Positions 26,634 to 35,207 of a stretch of DNA of 64,000 nucleotides are shown here, piece after piece; positions within the stretch are counted from its first letter, which is position 1, and every line of letters begins with the position of its first letter. The position numbers and the translations under genes were made by a program. This stretch comes from Fictibacillus arsenicus (lineage in GTDB: Bacteria; Bacillota; Bacilli; Bacillales; Fictibacillaceae). Under the pieces are notes generated by a model that saw nothing but the letters and a program-made list of their open reading frames with translations, had not been told where the DNA came from and searched no databases. The stretch lies in NCBI RefSeq assembly GCF_001999465.1, contig NZ_MQMF01000001.1, positions 1,116,001-1,180,000 of the forward strand, given 5' to 3'.

Positions 26634-27593
26634 TTACGCCTTCACATCGCGCTTTTGGAAGACGGTGAACGTGATGGCGAGCATCACCGCTGTATAAATC
26701 GCTAGCATGCTGATGGAAAACGGCAGAGTTAAGTCTTCAATAAGCTGGTTTTGCCCATCAATCAGAGTGCTGAGGTCCATGTTTGCAAACAGCGTGTAGA
26801 TGATCCAGTCTTTTGTAGCGAGCAGCATCACGATCGTGTTTCCTGCAAACATCGTAAACATTGCAACACCGATCGCGACCGAGTTACTCATGAAGAGCGT
26901 GGAGATCATGAACGACAGTGCGACAAGTGCGGTCAGTTCAATAAATTCCACACCAATGTTCGCAAATACATATTCGACAACTGTTCGTTCTCTTACTTCC
27001 TGAGTGTCTGTTACGACGAGGTATGTTTGGTCGATTCCGCCAAATCCATAGGCGAGACCGCCGACGAGCCAAGTTGTTGCAATCACCACAAGCCACATCA
27101 CAAATGCAAATCCTAGAGTAGCTAAAAACTTCGACAATAAAATCTTCCATCTGCTGTACGGACGGATCAGCAGCATCTTAATTGTTCCTTTTGAGAACTC
27201 GCTTGAAACGATATCACTCGCAACAACGATTACGAACAACCCGATTAAAGATGAGATTGGCGCCATCTCTTTCATGAACTTCCATGTGGTTTTTTCATAT
27301 GGTGAGATGTCATTCTCAATGGCATATTCGTTCTGCTTGATATTGGATTCAAGCATATCGATATAAATTTCATTCTCGTTATTTTTTTTAGCATCTTCCA
27401 ACGCTTTCTTGTCATCTTCAAGCGTCCGAGTTATGTCTTGCTTCCAGTTTTCGTTCACTTCAGTATCAGTCGCCACCTTATCGTAAACCGCGACACCGAT
27501 AATTATTAAAATAGGAAGTGCGATAAAAATCCATGTTCTGATTCTGCTAAAGATCTTAATCCACTCATTCGTTAACAGGGACAGCCACTTCAT
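26634..27593 (-). CDS. ABC-2 type transporter permease
   Basis: 319-residue membrane subunit of an ABC exporter. A first helix at about 18-38 is followed by a large lysine/glutamate-rich extracytoplasmic loop (about 40-110), then five helices. FSKGTIKMLLIRPYSRWKIL is the conserved ABC-2 coupling region. Its start overlaps the ATPase gene by 29 bases. The substrate is not predictable; such pairs often export lipids or antimicrobial peptides. Confidence 0.88.
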   Translation of the reverse strand: MKWLSLLTNEWIKIFSRIRTWIFIALPILIIIGVAVYDKVATDTEVNENWKQDITRTLEDDKKALEDAKKNNENEIYIDMLESNIKQNEYAIENDISPYEKTTWKFMKEMAPISSLIGLFVIVVASDIVSSEFSKGTIKMLLIRPYSRWKILLSKFLATLGFAFVMWLVVIATTWLVGGLAYGFGGIDQTYLVVTDTQEVRERTVVEYVFANIGVEFIELTALVALSFMISTLFMSNSVAIGVAMFTMFAGNTIVMLLATKDWIIYTLFANMDLSTLIDGQNQLIEDLTLPFSISMLAIYTAVMLAITFTVFQKRDVKA

Positions 27594-28515
27594 TCAGATC
27601 GCCCCCTTTCTTGGTCATCTCTAAGAATCGCTCTTCAAGCGTCTTCGTTTTGCGTTGGATACCTACAACGAGAACTCCCGCTAAAACGAGCTGTTTGTTT
27701 AATCCGGCGATCGATTTCAAATCCGCTACCTGAACGATCAGTTCGTTTCCACTTTCCGTCACATCCAGCTCAGGATTCATATCTGAAAGAACCTTCTTCG
27801 CCTCATGAACATCGCCTTCGATCTGGAAGTGAACCTTCACATCTGCTTCATCTTCCTGGTTCGTGATTTCATCAATTCGAACGAGTTTACCGTGCTGAAT
27901 GATGGCAACGCGGTCACACATCATCTGCATCTCAGCAAGCATATGAGAGGAAACGATAACGGACGTCCCGTTGTTTGCCAGCAGACGCAAATAGTTTCTC
28001 AAATCATAAATTCCTTGTGGGTCAAGTCCATTTGTTGGCTCATCCAGAATCAGCACGTTCGGCTTATGTAAAAGTGCCTGCGCTACACCAAGGCGCTGCC
28101 TCATCCCGAGTGAATACGTCTTTACTTTGTCGTGAATCGCATACTCCAGGTCTACAAGCTTAATTACTTCATCAATTCTTTCCTTCGTAACGCCAGGCAT
28201 GATTCTCGCATACTGCATCAAGTTTTTGTAGCCTGACATAAAATCATAGAGCTGCGGGTTTTCAACGATCGCCCCAACTTGCTCCATCGCTTTTTCATAG
28301 TTTCCGCGGACATTGGTGCCGTTTATAAAAACATCACCGTCCGTGATCGAAATCAGGCCTACAATCATACGAATCGTAGTGGTCTTCCCTGCACCGTTTG
28401 GCCCGAGCAATCCAAAGATCTCGCCTTCTCTGACAGAGAAAGATAAATCATCAACGATCGTTTTGCTCTTAATCTTTTTCGTTAAATTTTTGAGTTCTAG
28501 CGTATGTGTCGTCAT
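27565..28515 (-). CDS. ABC transporter ATP-binding protein (BcrA/CcmA-like)
   Basis: 316 residues. Walker A GPNGAGKTTTIRMIVGL, Q-loop region QVGAIVENPQLYD, signature YSLGMRQRLGVAQALLH, Walker B VLILDEPTNGLDPQG, and H-loop VIVSSHML. The C-terminal third (about 215-316) is the extra domain typical of bacitracin-type exporters. It forms one unit with the ABC-2 permease downstream. No two-component regulator is adjacent. Confidence 0.93.
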   Translation of the reverse strand: MTTHTLELKNLTKKIKSKTIVDDLSFSVREGEIFGLLGPNGAGKTTTIRMIVGLISITDGDVFINGTNVRGNYEKAMEQVGAIVENPQLYDFMSGYKNLMQYARIMPGVTKERIDEVIKLVDLEYAIHDKVKTYSLGMRQRLGVAQALLHKPNVLILDEPTNGLDPQGIYDLRNYLRLLANNGTSVIVSSHMLAEMQMMCDRVAIIQHGKLVRIDEITNQEDEADVKVHFQIEGDVHEAKKVLSDMNPELDVTESGNELIVQVADLKSIAGLNKQLVLAGVLVVGIQRKTKTLEERFLEMTKKGGDLNEVAVPVNE

Positions 28516-28609
28516 AGTTCCTCCTATCCTATCCCTCTAACATATCCTGCAATAATAGATACGCATATGAACGTACAATGGTTTCATAAATTTGTAAATA
28601 AACCCAATT

Positions 28610-28652
28610 ATAGGGGTGGGGGTAGGGGTCTGACCCCTACCCCCACCCCTAT
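28610..28652. repeat. REP-like palindrome, copy 6, overlapping a stop codon
   Basis: A perfect 21-base arm on each side of a single central base (arms 28610-28630 and 28632-28652), built on the GGGGTCTGACCCC core and extended by CCCCCACCCC tracts. The TAG stop of the EamA gene (28649-28651) lies inside the right arm. Confidence 0.85.
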
Positions 28653-29557
28653 GCGGTCATTTTTTTCTGCTGTTCTAGTTTAGTTAATCTAGTTGATATA
28701 AAGACACCCAAAATGACAAACACTCCGCCTAACGCTTGGTACCAGGCGAGTTTTTCATCAATAAACAATACCGCAAAAATCGCTGCGAACACCGGAATCA
28801 AGTTAAGAAATATTCCGGCTTTATTTGGCCCCACTCGTTCTACAGCCGTGTTCCATGACATAAATGCAACAATAGAGGCAAAAACACCTGTATAAAGGAT
28901 TGTTAAAATGGATCCTGCAGACCACACAATTTCAGTCGTTCTCGCCTCCTGTATAAAGAAAGGAAGCAGAATAAATATACCAAGAACCATCGAGACTGCA
29001 AAGGTACTATATCCTGGTAATTTTCCAGCGTTTTGTTTTACCAATAGTGAATAAATGCTCCAGCAGATAACAGCAGCAATCACAATCATATCCCCTGCGT
29101 TAAATGAAAACTTCAGCAAGACATCAAGTGAACCTTGAGAAATTATAATAAGAAGCCCCGCCAAAGACAGCACGGTTCCGATGATCTGGTTCCGGTTCAA
29201 CCGTTCGCCCAACATGAAAAAGGATAGTATATAGATAATAATCGGTGTTGAAGTATTCACAAGTGATGCGTTTATGGAAGTCGTGTAATGAAGAGCAATA
29301 TATAAGAGCGTGTTAAACCCAGCAATCCCCGTAAGCGCCATAAGGAGTACAATCGGCCACTTCTTTTTCACTGTCGGCCATTCTTTTTTAAGCAATGGCC
29401 ACACGAACGGCAGAAAGATAAGGAAAGCCGTGCACCACCGCAAAAAGGACAGTGAAACAGGCGGCAAACTGCTTGTAATCGCCCGTCCAATCACGAAATT
29501 GCCTCCCCATATTAAAGTAGCTACCACTAGCAGTACGTATGGATTCACTTTTTTCAT
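28649..29557 (-). CDS. EamA/DMT family transporter
   Basis: About 302 residues, ten hydrophobic helices in two EamA repeats. First repeat: WGGNFVIGRAITSSLPPVSL and SFLRWCTAFLIFLPFV. The second ends AGIFLNLIPVFAAIFAVLF. Such proteins move amino acids or other metabolites; the substrate is unknown. ATG 29557 is preferred, with GGTGAG seven bases upstream; a GTG at 29569 lies within that site. The C-terminus ends inside REP copy 6. Confidence 0.85.
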   Translation of the reverse strand: MKKVNPYVLLVVATLIWGGNFVIGRAITSSLPPVSLSFLRWCTAFLIFLPFVWPLLKKEWPTVKKKWPIVLLMALTGIAGFNTLLYIALHYTTSINASLVNTSTPIIIYILSFFMLGERLNRNQIIGTVLSLAGLLIIISQGSLDVLLKFSFNAGDMIVIAAVICWSIYSLLVKQNAGKLPGYSTFAVSMVLGIFILLPFFIQEARTTEIVWSAGSILTILYTGVFASIVAFMSWNTAVERVGPNKAGIFLNLIPVFAAIFAVLFIDEKLAWYQALGGVFVILGVFISTRLTKLEQQKKMTA

Positions 29558-29580
29558 CGTTGAACTCACCGCTTTTCTGT

Positions 29581-29704
29581 AGATTAAGTCTATTTAGCGT
29601 GCAATAAGGTCTAATACGAATAAATTAGGTCTATTTAGAATTAATTAAGTCTTCTTAGAGACTAATTAGGTCTAAATGAAAATATATAGGTCTTTCGACA
29701 AATC
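29581..29704. repeat. Tandem array A: AGGTCTA-type word every 20-21 bp
   Basis: GTCT recurs at 29588, 29609, 29629, 29649, 29670 and 29690, with spacings 21, 20, 20, 21, 20. It sits in the context TTAGGTCTATTTAG or close variants, and the array ends GGTCTTTCGACAAA. It lies in the divergent intergenic region between two EamA genes. No open frame or long hairpin explains it. The rest of 29705-29890 is AT-rich and shows nothing identifiable beyond a probable promoter region. Confidence 0.75.
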
Positions 29705-29904
29705 TATTTTATTCCTCCCACTATATCAATTTTTGAATAATAGCGGTAATCGTTCTGCTTATCTTTAGTAAAATTAGTCAATTCGCCTTAATCTTAAAAT
29801 TCCAAGCTTTTTCTCTTTAAAAATTCTTCCAATAAGGTACAATTGATACTAAAATCATTTTAATACTTTACTTCGTTAAGTAAAAGCAGAAGAAAGAAGA
29901 TGAC

Positions 29905-30831
29905 ATGATGAAACCATACCGAACGTATTTGATATTATTCTTTGTTATGATCGCGTGGGGTTTGAACGTATCGGCGACCAAAATTCTTGTTACGAACTTT
30001 TTGCCTGTTACCATCACGGGAATCCGTGTGTTAACCGCTGGATTAACCGTATTTCTGCTTCTTTTTTTAATAAAAAAAGTTCGACGGCTGACTAAAAAGG
30101 AATTCTGGTACGTTTTTGTCGCCTCCTTTTTTAATGTTGTTGCCCATCACTATTACTTGTCGATCGGTCTAACAGGAACAACTGCGACCAACGGCGGATT
30201 AATCATGGGAATGTCGCCGCTCCTTACGACGATTCTGGCTATCCTTTTTATCGGTACACCTTTAACGCCACTAAGAGGAATTGGCCTCCTGCTAGGGTTC
30301 ACCGGCGTGGCTTTCATCGTCCTTGAAGGCAGTGAGGTTACAGGGATTTCGTTCGGCGATGCTTACATTCTTTTATCAGTACTTACTCAAGCGGTAAGTT
30401 TCATTCTGATCAAACGTGTGGCGCACACGCTCGATCCCCGCTTGATGACCGGCTACATGATGGTCATTGGCTCGCTGTTCTTGATTGTGATCGGCTTATT
30501 CGAAGAACCTGAAGGGTTTGCAGGAGTGGCTGCAAATTCAACAGTGTCATTATGGCTGATTTACTTTGCTTCTGCCTGTATTGCAACAGCCGTCGGGCAC
30601 ATGCTTTATAACGAGGCAATCGGGAAAATCGGAGCATCCGAGGCATCCATCTTCATTAACTTAAATCCATTCTTTGCACTAGTCGGTGCCTCTTTATTCT
30701 TAAATGAAAAAATCGGATTTCAGCACATATTAGGCTTTTTGCTTATCATTTCAGGGGTTCTATTAGGATCTGGTGCTGTTGAGGAGATTAGGGCTCGGCG
30801 GATCAGAAGGAAAGAACAGTACGGGATATAA
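29905..30831 (+). CDS. EamA/DMT family transporter
   Basis: 308 residues with about ten helices in two EamA repeats. Motifs include MIAWGLNVSATKILVTNFLP in helix 1 and ASEASIFINLNPFFALVGAS near the end, followed by a basic tail. It is divergent from, and only loosely similar to, the EamA gene on the other side of the intergenic array. Two ATG codons (29905, 29908) are possible starts, with AGAAAGAAG upstream. Confidence 0.85.
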   Translation: MMKPYRTYLILFFVMIAWGLNVSATKILVTNFLPVTITGIRVLTAGLTVFLLLFLIKKVRRLTKKEFWYVFVASFFNVVAHHYYLSIGLTGTTATNGGLIMGMSPLLTTILAILFIGTPLTPLRGIGLLLGFTGVAFIVLEGSEVTGISFGDAYILLSVLTQAVSFILIKRVAHTLDPRLMTGYMMVIGSLFLIVIGLFEEPEGFAGVAANSTVSLWLIYFASACIATAVGHMLYNEAIGKIGASEASIFINLNPFFALVGASLFLNEKIGFQHILGFLLIISGVLLGSGAVEEIRARRIRRKEQYGI

Positions 30832-30858
30832 AAATAATCTATTATTAGTTAAAAAAGC

Positions 30859-30898
30859 AAAACCAGCAGGAGCACTCTCACTCCCGCTGGTTTTTTAT
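30859..30898. terminator. Bidirectional terminator
   Basis: AACCAGCAGGAG (30861-30872) pairs with CTCCCGCTGGTT (about 30881-30892) with one mismatch. It has a T-run on the plus side and an A-run on the other, and serves both convergent genes. Confidence 0.8.
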
Positions 30899-30901
30899 TA
30901 T

Positions 30902-33223
30902 TTATCGTGCTTCTTTCACAAAAATCTCAACTTTTTCACTTTCATTCCTAGCTAAATCAGCTGCACTTACATAAATAACAGCATGATTTTTCTGTTTTTC
31001 CATATTTACTAGGAAGTTCCCTTTTTTATCTGCTGCAGCGGAGGCAACTACATTCCCGTCAGCATCTTTTATATACACGATTGATCCAGCCTCTGCCGTT
31101 CCAGCAACAGTTTCCTTCGTCACTTTCGTCACAACTGGTGCTTCAGGAGCCGTTTTGTCTGTTACAGTTACAGCTGTCGCTTCAGATTGGTTGCCAGCAA
31201 CATCAGTAGCTGTTACCTCAAGTTCAGTTCCAGCTTTTTGAACTGGAATTTCAACTGTAAAAATCCCATTTTCAGCCGCTTGCCCCTCTGCCAGCCATTC
31301 ACCGTTTACAGATATAGCAACCGTTGAAAGTGGTTCCGCTGTTCCATTTACCATTGTATCTTTATCACTAACTTCATCAACAAATGGTGCATTCGGTGCA
31401 ACAGTATCGTTATTCACTAACAACTTGCCGAAATCTGCTGGGTAGTCATCTGCGCTGTAAGTGTACGTTGCTTCGTTTCCAGCTAAATCGAAAATCCAAA
31501 TCCGTTTAACTATCCATTCTCCGTGCTCTGCATCATCAGGAACCGGGATTGTAATATGCATTAATCCGCTCTCATCTAAATAATCGGTGCTTCCCGCCAA
31601 TGTTTGTTCTCCGCTTGGACTTACAAGCTCCACCTCAACAAACGCCGGTACAGTTTGAGTATCTTCTGCATAGACCGTTAATTGCGCTTCTTCGTTCCCT
31701 TTTACCTCAGCCTTTTGGAAAACTACTTTATCAATTGTTGCAGGTGTTTCGTCAAAGACCGAATTTTCAACCATAAATGTATCAAATGACTCAGGATAGT
31801 TTTCAGCCGAATAAGCAGCATCTAAAACATTTCCTGCAAAGTCTTTTGCGATGATTTGAGAAACTCTCCATTCACCTGGTTCTGTGAATGGTGGAATGTA
31901 GACCTCACCTACAAAATTACCTTCTTCATCAGGATACAGATATGAATTGGTTTTTCCTTTACCAGTTGGACTGGTCAAGAAGATTTCAATACTCTCTACT
32001 CCGCTGTTTTCATCCGTCGCTTCGATTCTAACCACATTTGACTCTTCAGCCATTACTAAATCTCTTTCAAACATAACACTTTGAACAACAGGAGGAATCG
32101 CATCTTCGTTATCATTCACAACGTTAAATGTACCAAATTCAGAAGGATATTCTTCTTCATAAAACAATTGATCTGAATTTCCCGCATGATCTTGTGTAAT
32201 TACATTTAACACTTTAAATGTTGAATTCTTTATATACGAAGGAATAACGAAACTGCCTGTCCAAGTTCCATCTTCATTCTGATAACTGCTATCTACACTA
32301 AAGGTTTGTCCAAACTCGTTCGTTAAACCAACGTACAAGATGTTAATACCAGATAGATCATCTTCAGCCTTTATAAGGATTGTGTTTTCTTGGCCCGTAT
32401 TCACACTTTCATTTAAAAACTGTATACCAGAAATTGTTGGGGGTGTTGTATCAGGGCTGTCGTTTAGAACTTGAATAGTGCCAAAGGAATCAGGGTATTC
32501 ACCCATATAGTCATCCCAGTTATATTGATTTCCTGCAACATCACCTGCATAGACCCAGTCCACTTTCCACTCACCTGGATCTGTGTATTGCGGGACCCAC
32601 CATGTGGCTTCAAACGTTCCATCTTCTGTTTTCACAAAATCAGTCACGTAATCGTAGCCACGTCCTGCTGTATTGTATAAGCCGAGTGTAATCCACTCTA
32701 CTCCTGTATCATCACTCGCTGAAACTGTAATTTTTGTAAAATCGCCTGCTTGAACTTGTTCTTTTTCAAAAGTAATAGCATCCACAGTCGGAGCTGTTAC
32801 ATCTACTTCTTTCACTTCATTCAATATCGTAAAATCATAATTCTCAGGCTGATCGATTTGTTCACGCGTAAAAGTACTGCTGTTGTAGCTGTCATCGTAT
32901 AAATAAATGCTTTGAAGCTGCCACGTTCCAACTTCGTCAAATGAAGTAGCTGTAAAATGGCCTGTCCAATGATCCGGACCAGATAGTTCGACTACCCGCT
33001 TATCCCCATTCGGAGATAAATACGTAAGGCGTGCTTCTAGCATAAAATAAGCCGAATCCAGTGCGTAAAGATCAAACCAGACTTGTTCGTTTATTTTCGC
33101 TTCTTGCGGACTTACCGATAAGCTTTCATAAATCGGATAGTCTTCGTTTGCAAAACTAGTAAAAGGAAAAATACTAAACATTAATACTGCCATTAAAAAT
33201 AATGAACTGAATTTCCTTTTCAA
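30902..33223 (-). CDS. Secreted protein of tandem Ig-like/beta-sandwich repeats
   Basis: 773 residues. The signal peptide (1-25) ends near FTSFANED. Five diverged repeats of about 110-125 residues follow (roughly 26-137, 138-262, 263-385, 386-505, 506-620). Repeats 2-5 end in a motif like YPDSFGTIQVLND, and most contain a D-AGN signature. Two C-terminal bacterial Ig-like domains (about 621-773) carry VNGTAEPLSTVAISVNG and VAGTAEAGSIVYIKDADGN. No LPXTG, SLH or LysM anchor is visible, so it is probably released or bound non-covalently. The start is TTG with GGGGAG nine bases upstream. It is probably an adhesin or matrix protein; the function is inferred from architecture only. Confidence 0.8.
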   Translation of the reverse strand: MKRKFSSLFLMAVLMFSIFPFTSFANEDYPIYESLSVSPQEAKINEQVWFDLYALDSAYFMLEARLTYLSPNGDKRVVELSGPDHWTGHFTATSFDEVGTWQLQSIYLYDDSYNSSTFTREQIDQPENYDFTILNEVKEVDVTAPTVDAITFEKEQVQAGDFTKITVSASDDTGVEWITLGLYNTAGRGYDYVTDFVKTEDGTFEATWWVPQYTDPGEWKVDWVYAGDVAGNQYNWDDYMGEYPDSFGTIQVLNDSPDTTPPTISGIQFLNESVNTGQENTILIKAEDDLSGINILYVGLTNEFGQTFSVDSSYQNEDGTWTGSFVIPSYIKNSTFKVLNVITQDHAGNSDQLFYEEEYPSEFGTFNVVNDNEDAIPPVVQSVMFERDLVMAEESNVVRIEATDENSGVESIEIFLTSPTGKGKTNSYLYPDEEGNFVGEVYIPPFTEPGEWRVSQIIAKDFAGNVLDAAYSAENYPESFDTFMVENSVFDETPATIDKVVFQKAEVKGNEEAQLTVYAEDTQTVPAFVEVELVSPSGEQTLAGSTDYLDESGLMHITIPVPDDAEHGEWIVKRIWIFDLAGNEATYTYSADDYPADFGKLLVNNDTVAPNAPFVDEVSDKDTMVNGTAEPLSTVAISVNGEWLAEGQAAENGIFTVEIPVQKAGTELEVTATDVAGNQSEATAVTVTDKTAPEAPVVTKVTKETVAGTAEAGSIVYIKDADGNVVASAAADKKGNFLVNMEKQKNHAVIYVSAADLARNESEKVEIFVKEAR

Positions 33224-33340
33224 CTCTTTCTTCTCCCCATTCCATTCAAAATTACTGCTTCATTATCATACAATAATTACTGGAAAAATAAAGATATATT
33301 TTGATAATTTTAGAAAATAGTTCTAGCTTACTAAACAACA

Positions 33341-33378
33341 TAAAAAAGGTGCTGCCGAAACACTTCAGCAGCACCCTT
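33341..33378 (-). terminator. Terminator of the yjiH gene
   Basis: Arms GGTGCTGC (33348-33355) and GCAGCACC (33368-33375), with a T-run on the minus strand. Confidence 0.85.
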
Positions 33379-33392
33379 ACTAATCTATTTTT

Positions 33393-34691
33393 TTATAGAA
33401 GCAGATAAGCGAGTGGTGTCGCTAAAATTAACGCCAGCACCGTCCGCTGGAACCAGATCAGCACAAGCTTCGGCAAACTCACCGGAATTTCTGTAGACAG
33501 TACACACGGAATGCTTGCTGAAAAGAACAGGATAGAAGCTACAGAAACGACCCCGATTACAAACTTCGTAACGAGTGCCGCTTCAGCAACAAGCAATGCC
33601 GGCAGGAACATCTCAGCAACACCGATTGAAGCTGCTTTTGCTGCGAGCATCGCATCCGGAAGCTGCAGCGCCCATGTGATTGGATAGAACACGTAGCCGA
33701 TCCAGTCAAAAACAGGCGTGTATTCTGCTAATAAAAGTCCGATCAGACCGACGCTCATAATGGAAGGCAGTATGCTCATCGCCATCACGAAGCCGTCTTT
33801 TAAGTTGGACCAAATGTTCGTCAAAAATGCAGGTGCATTTTGTGATGAATCTATCGCGCTTCTCCATGCGGTTTGGAGATATTTTTCGCTTACTACTTCC
33901 TCCGGCTGACCTTCCCCACCTGAATACGTATCATCCATTCTGCTTAACGGACGGATTCGAACAGTGATCGCAGTTACGAGGAATGTCACAACTAGCGTCG
34001 TCCAGAAGTACGTGTTCCACATTTCCATCAGACCGAGCGTGTTTGCCACAACGATCATGAACGTTGCAGAAACGGTAGAAAACCCTGTCGCGATAATAGC
34101 CGCTTCTTTTACCGTATACTTCCCTTCTTTAAAAACACGGTTCGTGATGAGCAAGCCGATCGAATAGCTGCCTACGAATGAAGCAACCGCATCAACCGCT
34201 GACCTGCCCGGTGTTTTCCAGATCGGCCGCATGATTTTTTGTACTAGAACTCCGATGAACTCCATCAGACCATAACCAACGATAAACGCTAAGAACACCG
34301 CTCCTAGCGGAACGAGCAACCCAACCGGAATCACGAGTTTTTCGAATAAAAACGGCCCCATGTTCGGATCGCTCAGCCAGCCTGGTCCCCATTCAAAATA
34401 AAGTAGGACAGCTGCGATCAAACCCACAACTTTTAACAGGGAGAACGTGGTTGTTACTCGGTCTTTGTTCCACGTTTTCTTGTAGAAGGGATAAACCGCT
34501 CCAAGGAGAATGACGAGCAATGCATAGAGTGGTACTGCTTCACCTGCTTTATCCCTTACCCAGGTCACAAGGTGATCGAGCGGAATGGACGACTTTCCTT
34601 TGACCGTAATCGGAATGAAGAACATGAAAATACCAACTGCACTGAACAAAAGAAATTTTAAGGAATGAGACCAGGAACCCGCAGTTTTCAT
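33393..34691 (-). CDS. yjiH: YjiH family membrane protein with nucleoside-recognition (Gate) domain
   Basis: 432-residue polytopic membrane protein with about eleven hydrophobic segments. A repeat typical of Gate-domain proteins is seen in ATGFSTVSATFMIVVANTLG and ASIGVAEMFLPALLVAEAAL. SVASILFFSASIPCVLSTEI near the C-terminus is also family-like. Likely a transporter; the substrate is unknown. The frame stays open to 34859, but ATG 34691 is chosen: AAAGGGAG lies nine bases upstream, and the extra 56 N-terminal residues are polar and unlike a leader. Confidence 0.8.
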   Translation of the reverse strand: MKTAGSWSHSLKFLLFSAVGIFMFFIPITVKGKSSIPLDHLVTWVRDKAGEAVPLYALLVILLGAVYPFYKKTWNKDRVTTTFSLLKVVGLIAAVLLYFEWGPGWLSDPNMGPFLFEKLVIPVGLLVPLGAVFLAFIVGYGLMEFIGVLVQKIMRPIWKTPGRSAVDAVASFVGSYSIGLLITNRVFKEGKYTVKEAAIIATGFSTVSATFMIVVANTLGLMEMWNTYFWTTLVVTFLVTAITVRIRPLSRMDDTYSGGEGQPEEVVSEKYLQTAWRSAIDSSQNAPAFLTNIWSNLKDGFVMAMSILPSIMSVGLIGLLLAEYTPVFDWIGYVFYPITWALQLPDAMLAAKAASIGVAEMFLPALLVAEAALVTKFVIGVVSVASILFFSASIPCVLSTEIPVSLPKLVLIWFQRTVLALILATPLAYLLL

Positions 34692-34891
34692 TTCTTTCAA
34701 CTCCCTTTCCGTTTGATAAGCCCGCCGTGCCAGGCCCTCTCTACATCTTATCGGGACAAAGTTCGAATTATGCCGAGTCCTGCTTGTACAATTTTTATAA
34801 GTTATTTTCCCTTTCCGAACCATTTTATGTCTGATTATTACGTGTCTAGGGAATACCATTTACATAATCAAAAAAACAGGAGTGTTCTGAA

Positions 34892-35161
34892 ATGAAGTAT
34901 TTTATTAACGTTAATAAAAGTGTTGAAGAAGAATATGGGAAAATGTTTGTTTATGATCCTGATCAAAACCGTGAAAACGAAGATGAGCTGGAAGTGGTGA
35001 ACAACTTGGACGAACAGGATCAAGGAAAGCCTTATATCTTTCCGAAGAGCTTTTTGTTGGAGGTTTCTGCTGAGGATTATGAGAGGTATGCTGAGGCGAA
35101 AAAGAGTAATGGGAATGTGGAGTCGGTAACGAAGTCGATTTTGGAGAGGTATAAAAAATAA
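34892..35161 (+). CDS. Hypothetical acidic protein
   Basis: Not recognised. 89 residues, soluble, rich in E, D, K and N: MKYFINVNKSVEEEYGKMFV, then an acidic linker and a helical end KSNGNVESVTKSILERYKK. CAGGAG lies upstream of ATG 34892 and a strong terminator lies directly after the stop, so it is probably a real monocistronic gene. Confidence 0.6.
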   Translation: MKYFINVNKSVEEEYGKMFVYDPDQNRENEDELEVVNNLDEQDQGKPYIFPKSFLLEVSAEDYERYAEAKKSNGNVESVTKSILERYKK

Positions 35162-35164
35162 AAA

Positions 35165-35205
35165 AAGATGCCGCTGGAACTCTAGTCCAGCGGCACCTCT
35201 TCTTT
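35165..35205. terminator. Bidirectional terminator
   Basis: Arms TGCCGCTGGA (35169-35178) and TCCAGCGGCA (35186-35195) form a perfect ten-base stem between two convergent genes, with T-rich sequence on one side and A-rich on the other. Confidence 0.9.
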
Positions 35206-35207
35206 TA

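Noticed and set aside
29581-29704. CRISPR array
   Set aside because: Repeated words are only 7-12 bases at 20-21 bp period, with no 28-36 bp repeats, no unique spacers of normal size and no cas genes.
34692-34859. N-terminal extension of YjiH to 488 residues
   Set aside because: The extension is polar, has no ribosome site, and a good site lies in front of ATG 34691.
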